In this document: one piece after another, positions 1 through 4,993 of the stretch
Layout: every line of letters begins with the position of its first letter
Position numbering within the stretch: position 1 is the first letter of the stretch
Assembly: GCA_015490105.1 (NCBI GenBank)
Contig: WFYK01000079.1
Coordinates: forward strand, 1-6,659
From: Aquificaceae bacterium
GTDB lineage: Bacteria > Aquificota > Aquificia > Aquificales > Aquificaceae
DNA length: 6,659 nt
Direction: 5' to 3'
The notes under the pieces: generated by a model
What the model saw: the letters and a program-made list of their open reading frames with translations, nothing else
The model's database searches: none
Told to the model about the DNA's origin: nothing
Made by a program: the position numbers and the translations under genes

Positions 1-26
1 CGAAGCTCCTATTCTAAATTAATTAA

Positions 27-55
27 TTGCTATCAAGAGTTTGAAAGGATTAAAT
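27..55 (+). promoter_or_regulatory. Possible sigma70-type promoter before soxY
   Basis: TTGCTA at 27-32 and TTAAAT at 50-55 are separated by 17 bases. Each box matches the bacterial sigma70 consensus at 4 of 6 positions. The stretch is AT-rich and lies just before the first gene of the sox run, where a promoter is expected. The match is weak, AT-rich DNA yields such pairs by chance, and the sequence before position 1 is missing, so the true promoter could lie further upstream. Confidence 0.25.
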
Positions 56-60
56 TTTTA

Positions 61-68
61 GGAGGTGG
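61..68 (+). promoter_or_regulatory. Strong ribosome binding site of soxY
   Basis: GGAGGTGG starts at 61 and its GGAGG core lies 7 bases before the ATG at 73. It fixes the soxY start, because the Tat motif begins only three residues later. Confidence 0.8.
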
Positions 69-72
69 TGGG

Positions 73-528
73 ATGTTTACGAGAAGGGATCTTTTCAAGT
101 TGGCGGGAGTGGGAGCCACAGTACTACTTATGGCTCCCGGTTCCGTTAAGGAGTCGTTCGGTGTCAAGAAGAAAAGTATCGACGATGCCCTCAAGGAACA
201 TCTTGGCGTTACCCTCAAAGACCTCAAGCAGAGTAACCTAATAACGGTCAAGGCTCCTACGATAGCAGAATCTGGAGCCAACGTCCCTGTTCAAGTAAAA
301 GCTAATATACCTGTCAACCAAGTTGAAGCGATCTATATCTTTGCAGACAATAATCCCAATCCTTGGATTACAAAAGTAGAACTTTCCCCTATGAACGGTG
401 AAGTTTTCTTTGCAACGAGGATCAAGCTCGCAAAGACCTCACCGGTGAGGGCTGTAATCAAGATGAAGGACGGTAGTCTCCTCATGGCTTTCAAGGAGGT
501 TAAGGTTACCGTCGGAGGTTGCGGTTAA
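73..528 (+). CDS. soxY: SoxY, sulfur-carrier subunit of the SoxYZ complex
   Basis: SoxY is the periplasmic carrier that holds sulfur intermediates of thiosulfate oxidation as a thioconjugate on one C-terminal cysteine. The 151-residue product has a twin-arginine signal at residues 3-9 (TRRDLFK) followed by a hydrophobic stretch to about residue 22, so it is probably exported folded, perhaps already bound to SoxZ, which has no signal of its own. The middle part (about 55-148) is the immunoglobulin-like SoxY domain, with the family-typical pattern around IYIFADNNPNPWI (88-99). The protein ends VGGCG, placing the carrier Cys at 150, the only Cys in the protein. The usual SoxY ending is GGCGG, so the arm is one glycine short. 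It is first in the run, and soxZ follows after 23 bases. Length and context fit the family well. Confidence 0.95.
   Translation: MFTRRDLFKLAGVGATVLLMAPGSVKESFGVKKKSIDDALKEHLGVTLKDLKQSNLITVKAPTIAESGANVPVQVKANIPVNQVEAIYIFADNNPNPWITKVELSPMNGEVFFATRIKLAKTSPVRAVIKMKDGSLLMAFKEVKVTVGGCG
111..138 (+). repeat. Inverted repeat (8-bp stem) in the signal-peptide region of soxY
   Basis: GGGAGCCA at 111-118 is perfectly complementary to TGGCTCCC at 131-138, with a 12-base loop. A further T-G wobble is possible at 110/139. It lies inside codons 13-22 of soxY, about 40 bases after the start codon. An mRNA hairpin here could slow the first ribosomes, but it may also be a by-product of the codons for the hydrophobic segment. 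Confidence 0.4.
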
Positions 529-551
529 AAAACTCATAAAGGAGGTAGAGC

Positions 552-884
552 ATGGCGAGGATTGGAAGGGCTATAGTAAGGGTTCCCAGAAGGATCTCTA
601 AGGGTCAGGTCTTCAAGGTCCAGATGGTCATAACCCATCCCATGGAGACGGGTCTAAGAAAAGACAAAAAGACTGGAAAGCCGATACCTGCACATTATCT
701 TACCCGTATTGAATTTCTCTTTAATGGACAGAAAATAACCACGATTCACTCAGGACCCGGCATAAGCAAAAACCCTTATTTTGCCATAATGATGAAGGCT
801 ACCGAGTCCGGAACCCTCACGATCAAGTATGAAGACAACAAGGGCGGTAAGTGGGAGAAGAGTTTAGAAGTTAATGTAGCTTAA
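552..884 (+). CDS. soxZ: SoxZ, partner subunit of the SoxYZ carrier complex
   Basis: SoxZ pairs with SoxY to form the substrate-carrying heterodimer of the periplasmic Sox pathway. The 110-residue product has the usual family length and no signal peptide, so it presumably travels out with Tat-exported SoxY. Family landmarks visible are HPMETG at residues 29-34, the IPAHYL stretch at 45-50 leading into the beta strand RIEFLFNG, and GPGISKNPYF at 68-77 before the final strands. The fold expected is an immunoglobulin-like beta sandwich. GGAGGT at 541-546 sits 5 bases before the ATG and supports this start. The gene lies between soxY and soxA with short gaps (23 and 14 bases), consistent with co-transcription. 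There are no cysteines, as is normal for SoxZ. Confidence 0.95.
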   Translation: MARIGRAIVRVPRRISKGQVFKVQMVITHPMETGLRKDKKTGKPIPAHYLTRIEFLFNGQKITTIHSGPGISKNPYFAIMMKATESGTLTIKYEDNKGGKWEKSLEVNVA

Positions 885-898
885 AGGAGGTATTTGGT

Positions 899-1720
899 AT
901 GAGGAGAAAGGAACTGTTAATCTTGAGTGTGATCGCCGGAGGGGTTGTTATTGGAACATTTGCTGTTGCTGAGGAAAAATTGCCCGAACACCTCAGAGAG
1001 CTGTTAGAACTGGGTATGCATCCGGGACATGTTTTTGTTGAGGAAGGGAAGGATTATTATCATAACCTTAAAGGACCGAATGGAAAAACTTGTGCTACAT
1101 GTCATGGACAGGATGGTTCCAGATTGGTAGGTGCTTACGCTAAAATGCCAAGATATTACAAAGATATAGATGAAGTTGCGGATATAGATCTCAGGATTTA
1201 TAAATGTATGACAAATTATATGGGTTTTGATCCTGAAGACAAAAAGTTCAAGAAGAAGTATCTCAAAACCTACAGAGTTCCCCTCGCAACATATGTAGCG
1301 TCCCTCAGTAACGGTATGAAGATAAACGTGAAGATCCAGCATCCTAAAGAGAAAGAGATGTACGAACTCGGAAAGAAGGTATGGTTCACGAGAGCGGGGG
1401 CAAGGGAGTTCTCCTGTGCCATGTGCCATACGGTCCTAGCCGGAAAGAGGATAAGGCTTCAGGGTCTCCCCAACCCTGTTAAGGCGAAGTCTTACAAACA
1501 CTGGCCTGCTTATAGGTTCGGTTCCGATAAAATGTGGACGATGGAAGATAGAGTGAGAACTTGCTTTAGAGCTTACTTCCTCTTTTTAAACAGATGGGAT
1601 GAGAAAAAGGACTGGGTTAAGAAACCTCCTTTCTTTGCAAAGGAGGTGATAGCTGTTGAGCTTTACATGAAGCACGCTTCTAACGGAGGGATCATAGAGG
1701 TCCCCGGACTCTTGAGATAA
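899..1720 (+). CDS. soxA: SoxA, dihaem cytochrome c subunit of the SoxAX complex
   Basis: With SoxX, SoxA catalyses the opening step of the Sox cycle: oxidative coupling of thiosulfate to the SoxY cysteine, with electrons leaving through c-type haems. The 273-residue protein starts with a Sec signal peptide (residues 1-24, ending AVA before EE). It has two haem sites, CATCH at 65-69 and CAMCH at 173-177, so it is the dihaem form. By comparison with structurally known SoxAX, Cys103 (YKCM) is the likely axial ligand of the first haem. Cys222 (RVRTC) is the likely active-site cysteine, a persulfide ligand of the second haem, with Arg218 four residues before it. GGAGG at 886-890 lies 8 bases before the ATG. 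The first third is clearly more AT-rich than the rest (about 35% GC over 1081-1260 against about 52% over 1381-1560). Confidence 0.94.
   Translation: MRRKELLILSVIAGGVVIGTFAVAEEKLPEHLRELLELGMHPGHVFVEEGKDYYHNLKGPNGKTCATCHGQDGSRLVGAYAKMPRYYKDIDEVADIDLRIYKCMTNYMGFDPEDKKFKKKYLKTYRVPLATYVASLSNGMKINVKIQHPKEKEMYELGKKVWFTRAGAREFSCAMCHTVLAGKRIRLQGLPNPVKAKSYKHWPAYRFGSDKMWTMEDRVRTCFRAYFLFLNRWDEKKDWVKKPPFFAKEVIAVELYMKHASNGGIIEVPGLLR
1624..1647 (+). repeat. 9-bp inverted repeat made of an anti-SD and an SD sequence, inside soxA
   Basis: ACCTCCTTT at 1624-1632 pairs perfectly with AAAGGAGGT at 1639-1647 across a 6-base loop. The right arm, extended to 1650 (AAAGGAGGTGAT), is a full-length match to the general bacterial Shine-Dalgarno consensus. 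The left arm equals the pyrimidine tail of 16S rRNA. The element lies within codons for KPPFFAKEV near the end of soxA, about 85 bases before the soxX start. Whether it acts as RNA is unknown. Confidence 0.5.
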
Positions 1721-1733
1721 AGGAGGGGCTAAG

Positions 1734-2312
1734 ATGAAGAAGATAGCTACTGCGGGAGCTATAGTGGGTTTGGGTCTTTTAGTTGCCTGTCAGCCGGCAG
1801 CTCAAAAGGCGGAAGCTCAAAAACCTAAGAAAAAGCTGACCGCATACGAGAAGTTCAAGATAGCCTTCTACCAGAACCGAGATGAGTGGCAAAAATACTG
1901 TTCCAACGAAGCCCAGCTCGTTCCAAAAGGAATAAGTGTTGAGGAGTTTAAAAAGGCTATGCTTGCAACCATAAAGTTTCCGCCCGGCGGCAAAGTCATG
2001 GGCGACTGGAAGAGGGGAGAGAAGCTCTTCGGAGACCCGAAGAAGGGTGGAAGGAGCAGGAGGGGTAACTGTTACGCCTGCCACTGCGGTGATCCTCAGA
2101 TAATCGCTTGTGGTAACATAGGTCCGTCTCTCAGAGGCTACGGGAAGAAGGGGGTGGATCCTAAACAGACCTACATGAGGATCTATAATTCTTGGGCGTT
2201 TAATCCGTGCTCTGCCATGCCGAGACTCGGATACTGGGGAGTTCTGAAACCTGAAGAGATAGCAGACATTGTTGCCTTCCTCCACAGCCCAGAATCACCT
2301 ATCAATAAGTGA
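1734..2312 (+). CDS. soxX: SoxX, monohaem cytochrome c subunit of SoxAX, predicted lipoprotein
   Basis: SoxX receives the electrons released when SoxA joins thiosulfate to SoxY and passes them to the respiratory chain. The 192-residue product has one haem site, CYACH at 113-117, the GNIGPSL stretch at 127-133, and a methionine in AMPR (Met162) that is the likely second axial ligand. It ends in a typical cytochrome c C-terminal helix (EEIADIVAFLHS). The N-terminus MKKIATAG...LLVAC fits a lipobox with Cys19, followed by an Ala/Gln/Lys-rich linker, so the protein may be tethered to a membrane rather than free in the periplasm. An insert of about 60 residues (35-95) precedes the haem domain. Cysteines outside the haem motif and lipobox are 56, 118, 126 and 159, enough for two disulfides. 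GGAGG at 1722-1726 supports the ATG start. Confidence 0.92.
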   Translation: MKKIATAGAIVGLGLLVACQPAAQKAEAQKPKKKLTAYEKFKIAFYQNRDEWQKYCSNEAQLVPKGISVEEFKKAMLATIKFPPGGKVMGDWKRGEKLFGDPKKGGRSRRGNCYACHCGDPQIIACGNIGPSLRGYGKKGVDPKQTYMRIYNSWAFNPCSAMPRLGYWGVLKPEEIADIVAFLHSPESPINK

Positions 2313-2317
2313 CTTTC

Positions 2318-2341
2318 GGGGGCGGTTGCCCCTTCTTTTTG
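2318..2341 (+). terminator. Terminator-like hairpin between soxX and soxB (possible attenuator)
   Basis: GGGGC (2319-2323) pairs with GCCCC (2328-2332) across a GGTT loop. A G-T wobble at 2318/2333 may extend the stem. A T-rich run, TTCTTTTT, follows at 2333-2340. This has the shape of a short intrinsic terminator. It begins six bases after the soxX stop and lies before the soxB ribosome site (GGAGGT at 2350-2355). The stem is short for a thermophile, so it more likely causes partial termination or mRNA processing than full stop. Confidence 0.5.
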
Positions 2342-2363
2342 AATTTTGAGGAGGTAATAGTAA

Positions 2364-4124
2364 ATGCACCTTACTAGAAGGGACTTTTTGGAACTTGCTA
2401 TTGTTACAGGAGCTTACTTGACCCTAAACCCAGTTAAAGCTTTAGCAGAAATGACTTACGACGACATAATGCATTTCAAACCCGTAGGTAACGTAACACT
2501 CCTCTTCACCACCGACATCCATGCTCATCTTGAACCTCTTTATTTCGCTGAGCCTATGAACCTCGTAGCTCCAAAAAAGCTTGCCGGAACTCCCGGATAC
2601 ATAACCGGCAAGGACTTCCTGAAATACTATAAGATAGCTCCTGAAACGTTGGAAGCTTACTTCACAAGCTGTGTAAACTTCCCAGAACTCGCTCAGAAGT
2701 TCGGGAAGATGGGAGGAGCAGCCCACATAACCACGATCATAAAGCACGTCATAGCTGAGAGGGGAAGGGATAAGGTCCTCATAATGGACGGCGGCGACAC
2801 ATGGACGACGACAGCCATAGGCACCTTCACCGAAGGAAAGTCCGTCGTCGAGTGGATGACGTACACGGGCTACGACCTCTTCGTAGCTCACTGGGACTTT
2901 ACTTTTGGCAAGGAGATATTCTTAAAGAGAATAGGAGAGCTTGAAAAGGGTGGTTGTGAGTTCATAACCCACAACGTTGTGGATGAGCTTTGGGGAGACT
3001 TGGTATTTAAGCCCTACACGATAAAGGAGGTAGGTGGAGCAAAGCTCGGAATAATAGGCAGCTCTTTCCCCTTCACACCTATCGCAAATCCCAAACAGTT
3101 TGTAGAGGGATGGAGCTTCGGTATTAGGGAGGACCAACTCCAAGAGTTCGTAAACGAGCTGAGGGAAAAGCACAAGGTGGACGCCGTCATATTCCTGACC
3201 CACAACGGCTTCCCCCTCGACCAGAAGTTGGCTAAGGTCGTAAAGGGGATAGACGTTATCATCTCTGGTCACACCCACGACATAACTCCGAAGCCTGTAA
3301 AAGTTGGAAACACCTTAGTCCTAATAGCTGGTTCCCACGGGAAGTTTGTTGGAAGGCTCGACCTCGACATAAGGAACGGGAGGATAAGGGATTACAGCTT
3401 CAAGCTCTATCCGGTAGCTTCCAACCTCATACCACCCGACAAGGGCGCCCAAAAGATAGTTGAAAAGTGGAGGAGTGAGGTCAACAAGAAATACAACCTT
3501 GACGAGGAACTTGGTGTTGCGGAAGTCATGCTCTACAAGAGGGACACCTTCTTCTCAACTTGGGACTGGCTCGTCGGAGAGGCTATAAACGACTACTACG
3601 GAGGTGATCTGGACGTCGTCCACTCTCCCGGCTACAGGTGGGGAACGACGATCCTTCCCGGACAGAAGATAACCAAGAACCACGTCTACGACTACACAGC
3701 CATAACCTACCCCAACGTCTACGTACTCAGGAGAAAAGGAAGGGATCTCCTCGCCATATGGGAGGACGTAGCGGACAACGTCTTCAACCCAGACCCCTTC
3801 TACCAGCAAGGTGGTGATATGACGAGGATATGGAACGTTGAATACGAAATAGAGATAAACGGACCTCAATACAAGCGTATAAAGAGGGTGTGGATAGGAG
3901 GGAAGCCTCTGAAGGAGGATAAGGAATACCTCGTGGCGGTTTACGGCGGACCGCCACCCCCACCCGACGCAATAGAACCCGACTACAAACCTGTCCCCGT
4001 CTACGACATCCTGATAGACTACATAAGGAAAAAGAAAAACATTAAAGTAAGGACGAAGCCGAACGTCAAGGTTCTCGACGCCCCTTACAGGACCTACGAT
4101 CAATGTTACGGAGGTGGTGCCTAA
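2364..4124 (+). CDS. soxB: SoxB, thiosulfohydrolase (sulfate-releasing enzyme)
   Basis: SoxB hydrolyses SoxY-bound cysteine S-thiosulfonate to release sulfate and is a dimetal enzyme of the 5'-nucleotidase superfamily. The 586-residue product has a Tat signal at 4-10 (TRRDFLE) with a hydrophobic stretch to about 28. Metal-site motifs occur in the expected order: FTTDIHAHLEP (48-58; Asp51, His53), MDGGDTW (141-147; Asp145), AHWDFTFG (175-182, at the place of the GNHE motif of relatives, with His176 in the Asn position), THNG (His280) and SGHTHD (301-306; His303, His305). The C-terminal nucleotidase-like domain spans about 385-560. Oddities are five consecutive prolines at 530-534 and a C-terminal tail CYGGGA with Cys581. 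The tail's glycine codons double as the ribosome site of the next gene. GGAGGT at 2350-2355 precedes the ATG by 8 bases. soxX lies 51 bases upstream and the next gene starts 3 bases after the stop. Confidence 0.95.
   Translation: MHLTRRDFLELAIVTGAYLTLNPVKALAEMTYDDIMHFKPVGNVTLLFTTDIHAHLEPLYFAEPMNLVAPKKLAGTPGYITGKDFLKYYKIAPETLEAYFTSCVNFPELAQKFGKMGGAAHITTIIKHVIAERGRDKVLIMDGGDTWTTTAIGTFTEGKSVVEWMTYTGYDLFVAHWDFTFGKEIFLKRIGELEKGGCEFITHNVVDELWGDLVFKPYTIKEVGGAKLGIIGSSFPFTPIANPKQFVEGWSFGIREDQLQEFVNELREKHKVDAVIFLTHNGFPLDQKLAKVVKGIDVIISGHTHDITPKPVKVGNTLVLIAGSHGKFVGRLDLDIRNGRIRDYSFKLYPVASNLIPPDKGAQKIVEKWRSEVNKKYNLDEELGVAEVMLYKRDTFFSTWDWLVGEAINDYYGGDLDVVHSPGYRWGTTILPGQKITKNHVYDYTAITYPNVYVLRRKGRDLLAIWEDVADNVFNPDPFYQQGGDMTRIWNVEYEIEINGPQYKRIKRVWIGGKPLKEDKEYLVAVYGGPPPPPDAIEPDYKPVPVYDILIDYIRKKKNIKVRTKPNVKVLDAPYRTYDQCYGGGA
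2580..2612 (+). repeat. 8-bp inverted repeat inside soxB
   Basis: CTTGCCGG at 2580-2587 is complementary to CCGGCAAG at 2605-2612 with a 17-base loop. It lies in the codons for LAGTPGYITGK. A GC-rich stem could form in the mRNA, but no function is indicated and it may be chance. Confidence 0.25.
4110..4119 (+). promoter_or_regulatory. Ribosome binding site for the TTG-started gene at 4128
   Basis: GGAGGTGGTG lies in the last codons of soxB and its GGAGGT core ends 12 bases before the TTG at 4128. The reading frame has no early ATG, so this site decides the TTG start. Translation of this gene is probably coupled to soxB. Confidence 0.65.
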
Positions 4125-4127
4125 GCT

Positions 4128-4586
4128 TTGAAAGCCCTTCTTTTTCTCTTCGGAGGGCTTGTATTTACACTCCTTTTCCTCTTAGGTGTTAAACATTTCT
4201 ACGCAACGCCGGAGAGAATTCTGTTCTTCACGGTTGAAGTAGAAGGAAGGGAAAAGGAAGAGGTTTTGGAGGAACTTATCGATAAGCTAAGGGAAAAAGG
4301 ACTCGGCGTCATAGAAGTTGTCGATATTTCGGAAGACTACACACTGATCCTCTCCTGCGACGTTCCCTGGAAGGAGGAGCTTTTCAGCAAGGTCCCTTCC
4401 CTCTCTTCCCTCGTCCCATGCCCCGTGGCTATCTACAGATATAAAGGCAAGGTATATATAACAGCTCCGAAAGAGATCTACTTCGTCCAGTCCCACGGGG
4501 AAAAGCTCGGTCAAGCACTCTCCGACACGCTCACACGCCTCTATCAAGCCCTCATGATAGCTATAGGGGAGGTGGCTGTACGTTGA
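4128..4586 (+). CDS. DUF302-like membrane-anchored or exported protein 1
   Basis: The product has 152 residues. Residues 1-22 are a hydrophobic segment (KALLFLFGG...) that is either a signal peptide or a membrane anchor. The part from about 34 to 116 resembles the DUF302 domain: an EEVLEELIDKLREKGLGVIEV helix-strand unit, a strand ending in Cys77 (YTLILSC), then LVPC with Cys98, VAIYRYKGKVYI and a Pro soon after. In DUF302 the second Cys typically sits in an LPC motif before the VAVYE-like strand, which is what is seen here. The biochemical function of the family is not established to my knowledge. The next gene is a paralogue. The gene starts with TTG three bases after the soxB stop and overlaps its successor by four bases, so it is probably made with SoxB. 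A periplasmic role in Sox sulfur handling is inference. Assignment is from pattern only, without a profile search. Confidence 0.75.
   Translation: MKALLFLFGGLVFTLLFLLGVKHFYATPERILFFTVEVEGREKEEVLEELIDKLREKGLGVIEVVDISEDYTLILSCDVPWKEELFSKVPSLSSLVPCPVAIYRYKGKVYITAPKEIYFVQSHGEKLGQALSDTLTRLYQALMIAIGEVAVR
4566..4575 (+). promoter_or_regulatory. Ribosome binding site for the TTG-started gene at 4583
   Basis: GGGGAGGTGG lies 7 bases before the TTG at 4583. The downstream frame has no internal methionine at all, so a non-ATG start is required. TTG at this spacing is the best fit, as it also creates a complete signal peptide. Confidence 0.65.
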
Positions 4587-4993
4587 AGCTTCTTCTTGTG
4601 TTATTTTTCGTCACCCTATCTTTTAGTGATGTCTTCGAGTGGGAGGTGGAGGTGGAAGGAGAAAGCGTTGAAGCGGTAGCAAAAAAAGTAACTTTTGCCC
4701 TTAAAAGGGAAGGCGTAAAGGTCGAGAAGATCTTAAAACTGGGAGAAGACTATGTATACTTGTTCGTATGCGGGGAAAGGAATGAGACTTTGGCAAAGTT
4801 CGCACCAAAGCTTCTCACCTTATACCTTTGCAGGGTCTATGTGTATAAGGGTAAGGACGGGAGGGTGAGGGTAGGCTACGTCAACAAAGAAAACCTGCTC
4901 AAGATCTTCGAGAAATATGTTCCGAAGGAGGGATACAGAGAGCTTGAAAGTTTCACGGGGAAAGTAGTTTCCGTTCTGGAGGAAATAAGATGA
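4583..4993 (+). CDS. DUF302-like exported protein 2, paralogue of the preceding gene
   Basis: The product has 136 residues with a signal peptide (MKLLLVLFFVTLSFS, cut near residue 15). It aligns along its length with the preceding protein: both have the VEVEG strand, a following helix (here SVEAVAKKVTFALKREGVKV), a strand ending in a cysteine (EDYVYLFVC, Cys63), then a second cysteine (YLC, Cys83) directly before a VYVYKG strand. Cysteine spacing is 20 here and 21 in the first copy. The LPC-like motif has decayed to YLC, so the DUF302 match is weaker in this copy and rests partly on the paralogue. It overlaps the previous gene by four bases (TTGA) and the next by four (ATGA), so translation is probably coupled. 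Function unknown. The paired cysteines suggest a disulfide, metal or sulfur-binding role (inference). Confidence 0.75.
   Translation: MKLLLVLFFVTLSFSDVFEWEVEVEGESVEAVAKKVTFALKREGVKVEKILKLGEDYVYLFVCGERNETLAKFAPKLLTLYLCRVYVYKGKDGRVRVGYVNKENLLKIFEKYVPKEGYRELESFTGKVVSVLEEIR

Noticed and set aside
1004..1429. Antisense open frame opposite soxA
   Set aside because: The sense frame encodes an unmistakable SoxA with both haem motifs. The antisense product is Cys/His/Ile-rich without family features and has no suitable ribosome site.
1639..1670. Strong SD in soxA as the start of a small hidden gene
   Set aside because: The TTG at 1656 gives only four codons before TGA, and no other start at suitable spacing opens a meaningful frame.
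1779..2285. Antisense open frame opposite soxX
   Set aside because: It is the shadow of a clear SoxX gene, and its product shows no recognisable motif.
2442..4103. Several antisense open frames opposite soxB
   Set aside because: They are explained by the low stop frequency opposite a long codon-biased gene. Products are Val/Tyr-rich with no domain pattern.
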